The notes: generated from the letters alone by a model not told the origin. A stretch of DNA of 64,000 nt from Gammaproteobacteria bacterium (GCA_022450155.1 JAKUQR010000017.1:1-64000); one strand, 5' to 3'; numbered from the stretch's first letter, positions 1 through 9,677 are shown. Numbers and translations: made by a program.

Positions 1-305
1 CTGGTCACGTTTGAAACTGAGCTAATCAAGAGGTATTTCGGGAAGTGAGGTAAGAGGTGTCTGGATATTCAGTTTAGAACGGGGTTTAGTTGAGTTCTAA
101 CAGGGTTTGGAGACAGGTTAGTGTCTTTATGTATCTAGACAGATAAAAGACGACACAGACGATTACAGGGTGTTTGATGGGAACTCAAAATGTCCTAAAG
201 TCAATGACTTACCACTCGATAATAGTAGAAATATTAGTAGACGGAACATATCTGATATGACCATAAAACTACAATAAATAATACAAATCAATGACTTAGA
301 TATGA

Positions 306-419
306 ATAAAACAGGAGTATTTCGACGGACCTGGAACCCGTTGGGGAGCACGTGGAGATGGTCAATCTTTGTATCTTTATGATCCCGACCAGAACGTGGT
401 AGAACTGAAGTTTTACTGA
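306..419 (+). pseudogene. C-terminal remnant of a VOC (glyoxalase-like) protein
   Basis: The frame runs from just after an in-frame stop at 303-305 to the stop at 417-419. It contains GDGQSLYLYDPDQNVVEL, the typical C-terminal strand of the vicinal-oxygen-chelate fold, ending in the Glu that usually binds the metal. No start codon or N-terminal half of the domain is visible upstream, and bases 60-330 look more AT-rich than the genes that follow. It is therefore a remnant, or a gene broken by several frameshifts. Nothing else convincing was seen in bases 1-437. Confidence 0.55.
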
Positions 420-437
420 GTGATCGGTATAATTTAT

Positions 438-1490
438 TTAGATATCCGACAGCGCAGGCCAGAGTGACTGGTGGCCGGCTGCCGTGACCTGATCACCCAG
501 TTGTACAGCCCACACGCTTTCTGATCCGAAGTCATCACGCCAGGACCACAGTCTGCGCGTGTAATGCTGCAAGCTGTATTCGTGTGTGTAGCCCATTGCA
601 CCGTGGACCTGATGGGCGATGGCTGCACCGGCACCGGCTGCCTCACCCGAACGCACTTTGGCACTGGCAACGGCGATCCTTGTTCTTGGATCATCCAGCC
701 CGTGTCGCTCTATAGCCCTGACAGCCGCATCAGCAGCCGAGCTGGCCGCTGCAGCTTCACCTGCCAGCATGGCGAGGTTGTGCTGAACTGCCTGGAAACG
801 ACCGATTGGGCGACCGAACTGCTGCCGGTCGCCAGCGTACTCAATACACTGGCCCAGAACATGGGCGAGAGCACCTGCGATCTGTTGACTGCGCATTACC
901 GCTCCCATCTGGCTCAGGCGAGCAGATTGGTCAGGCCGACAGTTGATCACCGCAGTGGGTATGCTATTGGTGAATGCGGTATCACCAGCCGACTCCCCGG
1001 CCAGATTCTGATGAGGGCTGATATTCAGGCCAGAACAGGGCACCAGTACTGCACACAGGCTATCCCGCTGAGTACATGCCAGGACTGCAAGATGTTCTGA
1101 CTTGGCGGCGAAAGCGATACGTTTTGCAGAACCGTTCAATCGCTGTTCTGAATCCAGTGTCAGTACCGTTGTGGCGACTGACATCGGGCCGGTGGGACAA
1201 TTCAGGCCGGCCTCAGCCAGCAACCAGCCGGCCAGCAGAGTTTCGGCCAGTGGGACCGGGGCGGCATGAGCAGCTGCAGCCCGAGCGATCGCAAAACCGT
1301 CGGCGAGCGAACCATCGGCACCGCCATACTTTTCAGGCACCCAGGCCAATGACAGGCCAGCGGCCTCAATTGCCGTCCAAAGTTCAACAGGCCAGTCGCC
1401 GTCCTCGGCGGTGTTAACGACGGCCGGTGAGCACTGTTCTGTGAACAGTCGGGAACATGTGTCAAGAATCAGGGGGTCGACTGTAGACAT
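438..1490 (-). CDS. Acyl-CoA dehydrogenase family protein, smaller subunit-like
   Basis: A 350-residue member of the flavin-dependent acyl-CoA dehydrogenase family, which oxidises acyl-CoA to 2-enoyl-CoA. The C-terminal half is the clearest part: a helix with FGRPIGRFQAVQHNLA and the segment HQVHGAMGYTHEYSL, where FAD and the partner subunit bind. The central part is poorly conserved. I chose the ATG at 1490 (MSTVDPL) because the longer frame upstream would run into the divergent gene's 5' region. That neighbour encodes a second, different acyl-CoA dehydrogenase, only 96 bp away. A divergent pair of unlike subunits suggests a heteromeric enzyme, as known for steroid side-chain degradation in actinobacteria. 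The family is sure; the substrate is not known. Confidence 0.85.
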   Translation of the reverse strand: MSTVDPLILDTCSRLFTEQCSPAVVNTAEDGDWPVELWTAIEAAGLSLAWVPEKYGGADGSLADGFAIARAAAAHAAPVPLAETLLAGWLLAEAGLNCPTGPMSVATTVLTLDSEQRLNGSAKRIAFAAKSEHLAVLACTQRDSLCAVLVPCSGLNISPHQNLAGESAGDTAFTNSIPTAVINCRPDQSARLSQMGAVMRSQQIAGALAHVLGQCIEYAGDRQQFGRPIGRFQAVQHNLAMLAGEAAAASSAADAAVRAIERHGLDDPRTRIAVASAKVRSGEAAGAGAAIAHQVHGAMGYTHEYSLQHYTRRLWSWRDDFGSESVWAVQLGDQVTAAGHQSLWPALSDI

Positions 1491-1586
1491 CAGGGTGTGT
1501 ATCCCGAGGTGATGAGCAACAAAAGTTGGCGCTTGAGTACGGAATTTCGCACAATTGGAATTCGACACGCAAATCCTTCTTACGAT

Positions 1587-2744
1587 ATGTCGCAGGGTAT
1601 ACAGTTTGACTCCGTCCAGATGCCAGAAGAGGCGGAGGCAATGAGACAGACCGTTCGCGATTTTCTGGCGGCAGAAATCGCCGCTGGAAATTTTGAAGCT
1701 GACGGATTCGGTATGACCACGCACTCGCCTGAGTTCAGCCGGCGCTGTGGGGAAGCCGGGTTTATCGGTATGACTTGGCCCACCACCTATGGTGGTCAGG
1801 AACGGAGCTTTCTAGAACGGTTCGTGGTAACCGAGGAGATGCTTGCCGTTGGGGCACCGGTCTGGGCACATTGGGTTGCTGACCGACAGAGTGGTCCAGT
1901 CCTGATTCGCTACGCCAAAGATGAAGTCAGACAGGACGTATTGCCGAGAATTGTTGCTGGAGAGTGTTATTTCTGCATCGGAATGAGTGAACCGGATGCG
2001 GGTTCGGACCTGTTTTCTTTGCGGTCCACAGCAAAGCCGGTAGGGGGTGGTTGGCGGATCAACGGTCGAAAAATCTGGACCAGCAATGCTCACCGGTCGC
2101 ACTACATGATTGCGTTGCTGCGAACGTCTGCAGCCACGAGCGAGAACCGCCGATATGGTTTGACTCAGTTTCTGATTGCCATGGATTCGCCAGGCATTAC
2201 CATACGCCCGATCCGCAATCTCACCGGCGCACATGACTTCAACGAAGTAACCTTTGACGACGTTTTTGTACCCGATAGCCATCTCATTGGTGAGGTCGAC
2301 ACGGCCTCCAGTCAGGCTACCAACGAATTAGCTTACGAGCGAAGCGGTCCGGAAAGGTTTCTTGAAACCATCGCCGTGCTTAAGGCCTTGATTCGTGTTG
2401 CCGGAAAGAACCCGGACAAGCGATTGTCTGAGGGTATCGGACGACTGGTGGCACAACTGTCGACACTACGACAGATGTCGGTATCTGTTGCTGGCATGCT
2501 CAGTGCAGGGAAGGTGCCGCAAGTCGAAGCGGCACTGGTGAAAGATCTCGGGACCAACTGGGAGCAGAGTTTGCCTGGCGAGGCGCGGAATTTGGTAACG
2601 AATGATTCAGCCGATCAGGAAGCCTTTGAGGCGTTTGAGGCGGTTCTAGGGCAGGCCATACTGATCGCACCTAAACTGACAATCCAAGGCGGAACCCGGG
2701 AAATTCTTCGTGGCATCATCGCCCGTGGTTTGGGCCTGCGCTAG
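1587..2744 (+). CDS. Acyl-CoA dehydrogenase family protein, larger subunit-like
   Basis: A 385-residue acyl-CoA dehydrogenase with the full domain order: N-terminal helices, middle beta domain (CIGMSEPDAGSDLFSLRSTA, the FAD/substrate-binding signature) and C-terminal helices ending in GGTREILRGIIARGLGL. The position that is a catalytic Glu in medium-chain enzymes (EGT) is Gly here. A Glu in LAYERSGPERF is a candidate alternative base, as in isovaleryl- and long-chain-type enzymes. The start is the ATG at 1587 (MSQGIQF); 30 more codons upstream are open from a GTG but overlap the promoter space. The acyl-CoA synthetase gene follows 15 bp downstream, so the two are probably co-transcribed with the crotonase at 4941. 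Confidence 0.9.
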   Translation: MSQGIQFDSVQMPEEAEAMRQTVRDFLAAEIAAGNFEADGFGMTTHSPEFSRRCGEAGFIGMTWPTTYGGQERSFLERFVVTEEMLAVGAPVWAHWVADRQSGPVLIRYAKDEVRQDVLPRIVAGECYFCIGMSEPDAGSDLFSLRSTAKPVGGGWRINGRKIWTSNAHRSHYMIALLRTSAATSENRRYGLTQFLIAMDSPGITIRPIRNLTGAHDFNEVTFDDVFVPDSHLIGEVDTASSQATNELAYERSGPERFLETIAVLKALIRVAGKNPDKRLSEGIGRLVAQLSTLRQMSVSVAGMLSAGKVPQVEAALVKDLGTNWEQSLPGEARNLVTNDSADQEAFEAFEAVLGQAILIAPKLTIQGGTREILRGIIARGLGLR

Positions 2745-2759
2745 TAAGAAACATCTCAC

Positions 2760-4892
2760 ATGGCCAATTTAAAGGCCCTTTTTTGGCCACAATCGATTGT
2801 ACTGGTTGGTGCGTCGACTGATAAGACGATCATACGTGGCCGGATCGTGGAAGCCATCCAGCGTTATCCTTATACCGGTTCAATCTGCGCAGTCAGTCGA
2901 TCCCACCAGATGATCGGGAATCTGAAATGTTATGCCTCGGTCGACGAACTGCCCGGTGCGGTCGACCTTGCAATTATCACCATACCTGCCGACTACGTCG
3001 CTGGTGTACTGGATGCCTGCGGCAGGAAGGGCATACAGGCCGCTGTCGTGATCAGTTCGGGTTTCGCTGAAGAGAAAGGAGATCGGGGTAGTGCTCGGCA
3101 GCGGGCTCTCGGAGAAATCGCCCAGCGTTACGACATGGCCTTGATCGGACCCAACGCAGAAGGCTTTTTTAATTCAGCACACGACCTCGCTGCAACATTC
3201 AGCCCGACTGTTTCAGACCTGGACCCAGTGGATCTTCCCCGTGTTGCCGATGCCGATGGTCTTGGCGTGGTCTCTCAAAGCGGCGGCATCGGTTTTTCTT
3301 TTTTTCACAGAGGAATACCCAAGGCGCTGCCGTTTAGCTTCGTTGTCACCACGGGTAATGAAGCAACCTTGGATGCTCTCGATGTTGCTGACTATCTGGT
3401 CGATGATGTGGGTACTGGTGTGATTTTGATGTTTATCGAGGGCGTCAGGTCACCCAGCAGGCTGGTACCGATAGCAGTGAAGGCGGCGCGTCAGGGAAAA
3501 CCATTGATCGTTGCAAAAGTCGGTCGCTCACAGGCAGCGGCCGACGCTGTTGCGTCCCATACGGCCTCCCTGGCAGGCTCTCACCAGGCTTACGAAGCGC
3601 TGTTTCGACAGTGTGGCGTGATCAATGGTCTGGACAGTGACCATATGATCGATGTCGCGGCTGGATTTAAATTTTTCCGGGATCACCTGCCCAGGGGACA
3701 TCGGGTCGGCATCCTGACACCATCGGGCGGTGCTGGTGCGTGGTTTGCGGATTTGTGCGAGGCAAACGGTCTCGAAGTGCCCGTACTGGATGAACAAACA
3801 CGAGGCCGTATTGATCCCCTGCTGCCAGATTACGGAACATCACGAAATCCGGTAGATGTGACAGCCCAGGTGATTTTCTCGGTCGGGTACGCCCCAGTCC
3901 TAAAAATCATGGCTGACTCTGACAGCATAGACGCTATTCTGGTGGCCGGTTCACTTGCCCATCCCACCTATATCGAGCGGGATCTCGACGAGTTGGTGAC
4001 CCTGCGGGAAGAGATAGACAAACCCATCATTTTTTGTGCGTATACCCGTGCTCATCCTCGTGCGGTTGCATTATTGGCACGGGCGGGGTTCCCTTGTCTG
4101 ACCAGTATGTCTAACAGCGCGCGGACGCTGGCAGCAATGGCTGACTACCACTTATTTCTATCGCTGGATGCACCGGATCTTTACGCAACACCCAGCATAA
4201 GGCCATCGATTTCAGGCCCGCCGATGAAACAGCTTTCATACAGTGAGCATGAAGCTAAAGAACATCTATTGGCCTGGGGCATCCCTTGTCTACCGGGAAT
4301 ACTGGTTAATTCAGTGGTCGATGCCATCAATGCCGCCCGGACATTTGATGGGCCTGTGGCGATGAAATTGCAGTCCAGGGAGATACCGCACAAAACAGAA
4401 ATTGGTGGCGTTGTACTTGATCTTTCTGATGATGAGGCCATCGGCCAGGCATTTGACACGATGATGACAGCGGTGAAACGCAAGGCGCCAACTGCGGATA
4501 TCCAGGGTATCCGCATCGAGCCCATGGCATCGGCGGGTGAAGAAATGCTCATCGGTGTCACAACAGAACCTGGATTTAGTCCAATACTCACCCTAGGTAG
4601 TGGCGGGATCCTGGTCGAGCTGATCAACGACGTGATCAGTCTGCCGGTTCCTTTGACTCTTCGGCAGGCACAACGCATGGTCAAACAACTGCGCAGCTGG
4701 CCATTGCTCCAGGGCCTCAGAGGCAGGGCCGAGGCGGACGTGCCGGCACTGTTGGAGCTCATCGTTAAAGTTTCAGATTTTGCTGTAGCCCAGGGGGATG
4801 CACTGCGTGCCCTGGACCTTAATCCGGTGATCGTTCATCCTCACGGTAACGGCATTACGATCGCGGATGTGTTGATTGAACCCTCGCAATGA
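2760..4892 (+). CDS. Acetate--CoA ligase (ADP-forming)-like acyl-CoA synthetase
   Basis: A 710-residue fused protein of the NDP-forming acyl-CoA synthetase family. An N-terminal CoA-binding Rossmann domain starts at SIVLVGAST (about residues 10-130), followed by the succinyl-CoA-ligase-like domains (GVVSQSGGIGFSF near residue 170, then TPSGGAGAW near 320). A C-terminal ATP-grasp domain starts at about residue 480 (GPVAMKLQSREIPHKTEIGG). It would activate a carboxylic acid to its CoA ester with ATP, supplying the dehydrogenases next door. The predicted phosphohistidine has not been assigned. Family members include acetyl-, pimeloyl- and other acyl-CoA ligases, so the substrate is open. It lies 15 bp after the dehydrogenase and 48 bp before the crotonase. 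Confidence 0.88.
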   Translation: MANLKALFWPQSIVLVGASTDKTIIRGRIVEAIQRYPYTGSICAVSRSHQMIGNLKCYASVDELPGAVDLAIITIPADYVAGVLDACGRKGIQAAVVISSGFAEEKGDRGSARQRALGEIAQRYDMALIGPNAEGFFNSAHDLAATFSPTVSDLDPVDLPRVADADGLGVVSQSGGIGFSFFHRGIPKALPFSFVVTTGNEATLDALDVADYLVDDVGTGVILMFIEGVRSPSRLVPIAVKAARQGKPLIVAKVGRSQAAADAVASHTASLAGSHQAYEALFRQCGVINGLDSDHMIDVAAGFKFFRDHLPRGHRVGILTPSGGAGAWFADLCEANGLEVPVLDEQTRGRIDPLLPDYGTSRNPVDVTAQVIFSVGYAPVLKIMADSDSIDAILVAGSLAHPTYIERDLDELVTLREEIDKPIIFCAYTRAHPRAVALLARAGFPCLTSMSNSARTLAAMADYHLFLSLDAPDLYATPSIRPSISGPPMKQLSYSEHEAKEHLLAWGIPCLPGILVNSVVDAINAARTFDGPVAMKLQSREIPHKTEIGGVVLDLSDDEAIGQAFDTMMTAVKRKAPTADIQGIRIEPMASAGEEMLIGVTTEPGFSPILTLGSGGILVELINDVISLPVPLTLRQAQRMVKQLRSWPLLQGLRGRAEADVPALLELIVKVSDFAVAQGDALRALDLNPVIVHPHGNGITIADVLIEPSQ

Positions 4893-4940
4893 ACTGGTTC
4901 TTCAAACCGACACCCTGACTTTTTCTGGAGAAAACGCCTG

Positions 4941-5726
4941 ATGACAAACAATGTGGATAACGACATCACAGTCGAATTAGATGGTCACGTGGCAACCGTA
5001 GAAATACACCGCCCGCCAAACAATTTTTTTGATTACGAGTTGATCAGTGCGATCGCCGATGCTTACGAGATGCTGGATGCTGACGACGATTGTCGGGCCG
5101 TTGTGCTGTGTTCCGAAGGAAAGCATTTTTGTGCGGGGGCAGATTTCTCGGCGCGCGAGTCGTGGGGTCAGGCACAACTCGATACGCAAGCGGGTCAGTT
5201 GTATCGTGAGGCTGCCCGGGTCTTCAGTGCCCGGAAACCGGTGATAGCGGCAATACAGGGTGCAGCTGTAGGTGGAGGCCTGGGGCTCGCTTGTTCTGCT
5301 GATCACCGGATCACCTGTGCCGAAGCCCGGTTTTCTGCAAACTTTGCGCGGCTGGCATTTCACCAGGGCTTCGGCCTCAGCGTTACGCTACCGCGACTCG
5401 TGGGTGAGACTCAGGCCAGCCTGCTTCTACTGACAGGACGACGCGTGAACGGCACTGATGCCGTAACGATCGGTTTAGCTGATCAGCTTGTACCCCAGAA
5501 TGAGGTGCGCGAAGCTGCACAGGCACTGGCGGCCGAGGTCGCATTGTCCGGTCCCCTCGCGGTTCAGAGCATTCGAGCGACCTTGCGCAGTGGCCTGGCT
5601 GATGCAGTCGTTCAGGCAACTGAGCACGAACTGGCGGAACAGAGTCGCTTACGTAAAACCGCTGATTTTCACGAAGGAATCAAAGCCATGGCTGAACGTC
5701 GACCCCCAAACTTTACTGGAGAATAA
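4941..5726 (+). CDS. Enoyl-CoA hydratase/isomerase (crotonase) family protein
   Basis: A 261-residue crotonase. The two oxyanion-hole segments are present: HFCAGADFSA (about residue 62) and GAAVGGGLGLACSADHRI (about residue 108). In the classical hydratase a catalytic Glu follows in an LPE/PE motif; here the equivalent stretch reads SANFARLAFHQGFGLSVTL and has no Glu. It therefore belongs to a subgroup with altered catalysis, possibly a hydrolase, isomerase or lyase rather than a hydratase. An SD-like GGAG lies upstream of the ATG. It is the last gene of the acyl-CoA group; the next gene downstream is convergent. Confidence 0.88.
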   Translation: MTNNVDNDITVELDGHVATVEIHRPPNNFFDYELISAIADAYEMLDADDDCRAVVLCSEGKHFCAGADFSARESWGQAQLDTQAGQLYREAARVFSARKPVIAAIQGAAVGGGLGLACSADHRITCAEARFSANFARLAFHQGFGLSVTLPRLVGETQASLLLLTGRRVNGTDAVTIGLADQLVPQNEVREAAQALAAEVALSGPLAVQSIRATLRSGLADAVVQATEHELAEQSRLRKTADFHEGIKAMAERRPPNFTGE

Positions 5727-5782
5727 CACTCTTTTTTCAACGACCGAAGGTACCGCAATACGGAACTGGCAGCACTATCTCC

Positions 5783-7648
5783 TCAGTCGTTTTGCCCAAC
5801 CGCGAGGTCATCAAATGATCCGTAGTTCATCCGATGAAGCCCGGCATAAAGACCGTTCTGGAGGATCAACTGATCGTGACTCCCTTCTTCAACCAGGCGC
5901 CCGTGGTGAAGTACTAGAATTCGATCGCACTCTCTCACTGTGGCCAGCCGGTGGGCAATAACAATGGCTGTGCGCCCTCGAAGCAGAACATTCAACGCCT
6001 TCTGAATTTTCATCTCGGAGTAACTGTCGACATTGGCAGTCGCTTCGTCGAGTATCAGGATTTTTGTATCAGCCACCAGGGCGCGGGCAAAACTCAGCAA
6101 CTGGCGTTGTCCCAGCGAAAGATTTCCACCGCGCTGATCCACCATAAACTCGTAGCCGCCCGGGAGACGGGTGATAAATTCATGGGCGCTGACAGCGCGG
6201 GCGGCGGCCTCGACATCAGCCAATCCCTTGCCGGTATTTGAATACTGGATGTTCTCGAAAATGGAGCCTGAGAACAGGTAGGGATCCTGCAGCACCATCG
6301 CCATATGTGTGCCCAGCGACCTCTGCGACAGGTTGCGTATATCGTGCCCATCAATCAGTACCTGGCCTGACGACACGTCATAAAACCGGCGCAATAACGC
6401 GGCGACTGTGGATTTGCCGGATCCAGTGGGTCCGACCAGCGCGATCTTTTCACCGGCTTTGATCGAAAAGCTGATGTCAGTCAGTACAGGGGTATCACTC
6501 ACGTACGCGAAGTCCACGTGACTGAAATCAATGTGACCCGCACAGGACTTGAGCTCCAGTGCCTCGGGCTTGTCTTTGATTGCTTCAGGAACGTCAAGAA
6601 CTTCAAGGATCCGCTGGCCCGACACCATTGCCCTTTGCATCATGCTGTATTGAATGGTCAGCGATCGAATGGGATCGAAAAATCTCTGAACGTAGAATAA
6701 GAAGGCGACCATGACGCCCAGTGCAAGTTCATCATTTAATACCATGCGGCCTCCAACAACAATGACGATTGCCATCGCGACGCCGGTCAGCGTGTCAACT
6801 ATAGGAACGTTGACCTGGGCTAGTTTGGCGGCCCGCAGGTGCGCCCGGCGGTTGAGGTCGCACAACTTGGAATATAGGCGGAAATTCACCAACTCGCGAA
6901 CCATTACTTGTATGGTTTGAATGCCCCGGATCGATTCTGCGAGCGCACCATTCGCCATTGAGTTGGTTTCCCTTGCGCGGCGGAATGCTGCACGGGCATG
7001 CGGCAACCAGAAATATCTGACTAACAGCAGCACGGGCATGATGGACAGTGTGAGTGCGCCCAGTTCAACATTGAGCACCAGTAAAGTAATCGTGATCCCC
7101 AACAGCAGCGCGAGATCGCCAATTGCAAATACTGAGCTCTCCAGATACTCCTGCAGCGTGCCGGTATCGCTCTGAAGTCGTGACATCACTCGGCCCACTT
7201 CGGTTTTGTCCATGAAAGACAAAGCGACCCGCTGGAGGTGGGAAAACATTGCGCGTCGCAGGTCGACAATAACAGTCTCTGCGACACGCCCGACCAGTAG
7301 TTCCTGCAGGTAGTTGGCCAGGAAATTCACCAGAATCACGCCGGCGAATACCATAACCACGGTGCCGAGCGTAGTGGTCGCTTCAGTCGTTGGGCTCAAG
7401 GTGTGGTCAATGGCATACAGGATGACCAGCGGAATGGCCAGCTGCGTGCAGACGAACACCAGTACAGCCAATAGTGCGAGCACCACTGTCCCTCGGTACG
7501 GCCATACAAATGAAAAAAAGCGCCGTATAACACGGCCGTCGAATGCACGGCCGAACATCTCTTCATCGTGGCTGATCTGGGCACCGACTACAGCACGTTC
7601 GGGCTGGGCTCCAGATGCAGCCCCCGGGTTCTCGGTTATCAGTCTCAT
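5783..7648 (-). CDS. ABC exporter half-transporter B (permease-ATPase fusion)
   Basis: A 621-residue type IV ABC half-transporter. Six membrane helices lie in about residues 45-330, followed by an ATPase domain with Walker A GPTGSGKST (about 403), Walker B ILILDEATANVD with the catalytic Glu, and switch His in IAHRLATV. The ABC signature is LSLGQRQ (about residue 508) instead of LSGGQ, so it is degenerate. The gene overlaps the upstream half-transporter by four bases (ATGA), so the two are translationally coupled and almost certainly form a heterodimer. Such pairs export drugs, lipids or peptides; the cargo cannot be told. Confidence 0.92.
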   Translation of the reverse strand: MRLITENPGAASGAQPERAVVGAQISHDEEMFGRAFDGRVIRRFFSFVWPYRGTVVLALLAVLVFVCTQLAIPLVILYAIDHTLSPTTEATTTLGTVVMVFAGVILVNFLANYLQELLVGRVAETVIVDLRRAMFSHLQRVALSFMDKTEVGRVMSRLQSDTGTLQEYLESSVFAIGDLALLLGITITLLVLNVELGALTLSIMPVLLLVRYFWLPHARAAFRRARETNSMANGALAESIRGIQTIQVMVRELVNFRLYSKLCDLNRRAHLRAAKLAQVNVPIVDTLTGVAMAIVIVVGGRMVLNDELALGVMVAFLFYVQRFFDPIRSLTIQYSMMQRAMVSGQRILEVLDVPEAIKDKPEALELKSCAGHIDFSHVDFAYVSDTPVLTDISFSIKAGEKIALVGPTGSGKSTVAALLRRFYDVSSGQVLIDGHDIRNLSQRSLGTHMAMVLQDPYLFSGSIFENIQYSNTGKGLADVEAAARAVSAHEFITRLPGGYEFMVDQRGGNLSLGQRQLLSFARALVADTKILILDEATANVDSYSEMKIQKALNVLLRGRTAIVIAHRLATVRECDRILVLHHGRLVEEGSHDQLILQNGLYAGLHRMNYGSFDDLAVGQND

Positions 7649-9510
7649 GCTGGCTTTACGCGTTCAGTCAGATGGGGTGACCGGTGTTCATCCCTAAGCT
7701 GCAGAGAATGGAGTTCGAAATATCTCCCTTTCAGCGCGAGCAACTGCTCATGGGTGCCGCGCTCAACAATGCAGCCCTCGTCGAGGAAAAGAATCTCATC
7801 AGCATGCATGATACTGACGAGACGATGAGAGATGATGATCGTGGTGTGCGTGCCGGCTCGCGCTTTAAGTGCTCGGCGGATGCGCTGTTCCGTGCCTGCG
7901 TCTATTGCTGCAGTGGCGTCATCGAAAATAAAGATAGGCGCATCGGTCAGTGTACCGCGGGCGATGGATACTCGCTGTCGCTGTCCGCCTGATAGTGACA
8001 CGCCGTCCTCACCCACCAGTGTCTGGTAGTTTCGGGGCAGTTCCTCAATAAAACTGTGGATCTGGGCATCTGTACTGGCCTGCACGATTTGATCCATATC
8101 TGTCGACGGGTCGCCATAGGCCACGTTATGGTCGACCGATGCCGTGAACAGGAACGAGTCCTGTTGTACGCCACCGATTGTTCGACGAAGTGACGCGATA
8201 GACACTTGGGCAATGTCCTGACCATCAATCAAAATTCTGCCGGCCGTGGGATCATAAAAACGAGGAATCAGACGGGCAATGGTGGACTTGCCACTGCCCG
8301 GCGGTCCGACAATGCCCAGTGTGCGACCCGATCCAATTTCGAAACTGATGCCAGAAATGATGTTTTCGCCGGATTTACTGAGTGGATACTGGAAATCAAC
8401 ATTTTCAAACCTTACTGCACCTTGGGTGACTTTAAGGCGTGGAAGGCCAGTGTTGGTGTCGACGAGACTCGGTTCGTCGAGTACAGCAAAAAGTCTTGCA
8501 CCACAGGTCGATGCTCTTGCGTAGGAGTTCACGGTCATACCGATCTGGCGAACCGGCATCTGCAAGATCATCATGAACGCTAGAAATTCTGTAAGCCGGC
8601 CGACTGTGATCTGTTCGCTGAGGACCATGTTTCCGCCGACCCACAATACGGCAGTCATCGCGGCATAGAACACCAACCCCATAAAGGTCATATTCCGTAC
8701 CCTGGCCATCAGCCGCTGAAAAGAAATTTCCAGTACGCCTGCCGAATGGATTTTGAAGCGACCTATTTCATGATCACGAGCGAAAAATGCTCTGACGGTA
8801 CGAATACCCGTTAGATTTTCTTCCATGAAATTGGTCAGGTAGGTAAGTCTTTCCTGTTGCTTGAGCCATAGATACCGCAACTGTAGCCGGGCGACTGCCG
8901 AGCGCACAGCTATCACCGGAACGAAACTGAGTGCAACCAGACCCAGCACAAAATTGGTCGACAGCAATATCACGGCCCCACCAGTCACGAGTACCAGCAG
9001 CATCAAGGTCCGGATCAGACCCGTGCTGGGAAAATATCGAATACCCTCAAGGTCGAGCATGCCACGCGTAATCAGGTCGCCAGTATGGGCATGGTCGTGA
9101 AAAGACTGGTCCAGCTGCTGCACGCGATTATAGAAACGTTTGCGAAGTTCAGCCGCAAGACAATGATCGACCGATTCTCCAAAATAGTTCTGTACGACCG
9201 CAAACAGCCCACGCAGGATACTCAGACCAATGATCATCAGGCCGGCAAATAACAGGGCGTTTTCAATCTCTCCGGATGTTGTCGCCTGCTCCCCGATTAG
9301 CCCCTGTGCGTGATCTACGGCCTGCCCGACATAGCGGGGGATGAACAGCAGGAACGATGATGACAGAAGGGTCGCGGCCACTGCAATGGCAACGCGGGCG
9401 GGATAATGCAGAACGCTAGCGATGATCCGCGCGAGAATCTCGATGTCTAGTTTTCGTGCGGAGCGAAATTCCTCCGCACGCGAGGGTTGAGCGGTCGGAA
9501 TTGGCTTCAT
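7645..9510 (-). CDS. ABC exporter half-transporter A (permease-ATPase fusion)
   Basis: A 621-residue half-transporter, the first gene of the pair. Membrane helices fill about residues 40-330. The ATPase domain has Walker A GPPGSGKST (about 400), a canonical signature LSGGQRQR, and switch His in ISHRL. Walker B reads IFIFDDATAAID, so the catalytic Glu is Asp. With the altered signature of its partner, this places both defects in the same composite ATP site, as in known asymmetric exporters such as TM287/288. The ATG start is at 9510, with a perfect TATAAT on this strand about 170 bp upstream. Confidence 0.92.
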   Translation of the reverse strand: MKPIPTAQPSRAEEFRSARKLDIEILARIIASVLHYPARVAIAVAATLLSSSFLLFIPRYVGQAVDHAQGLIGEQATTSGEIENALLFAGLMIIGLSILRGLFAVVQNYFGESVDHCLAAELRKRFYNRVQQLDQSFHDHAHTGDLITRGMLDLEGIRYFPSTGLIRTLMLLVLVTGGAVILLSTNFVLGLVALSFVPVIAVRSAVARLQLRYLWLKQQERLTYLTNFMEENLTGIRTVRAFFARDHEIGRFKIHSAGVLEISFQRLMARVRNMTFMGLVFYAAMTAVLWVGGNMVLSEQITVGRLTEFLAFMMILQMPVRQIGMTVNSYARASTCGARLFAVLDEPSLVDTNTGLPRLKVTQGAVRFENVDFQYPLSKSGENIISGISFEIGSGRTLGIVGPPGSGKSTIARLIPRFYDPTAGRILIDGQDIAQVSIASLRRTIGGVQQDSFLFTASVDHNVAYGDPSTDMDQIVQASTDAQIHSFIEELPRNYQTLVGEDGVSLSGGQRQRVSIARGTLTDAPIFIFDDATAAIDAGTEQRIRRALKARAGTHTTIIISHRLVSIMHADEILFLDEGCIVERGTHEQLLALKGRYFELHSLQLRDEHRSPHLTERVKPA

Positions 9511-9677
9511 CCGTTCGCTGCTTTGACTGGTATGTCCACGATACCGACAATTGATCCGAAGCCACGATACTGCCGGGTGGTCAGCATGTTGAGGAACGAT
9601 TGTTGACGTGCAATCGAAAAGAAAGAATGGTCAAACGGATGAATAGTCGGCAATAAGGCATATAAAATGAGCAGCGC

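Noticed and set aside
1491-1724. N-terminal extension of the small acyl-CoA dehydrogenase.
   Set aside because: It crosses the divergent start region of the larger subunit and its residues do not resemble the family.
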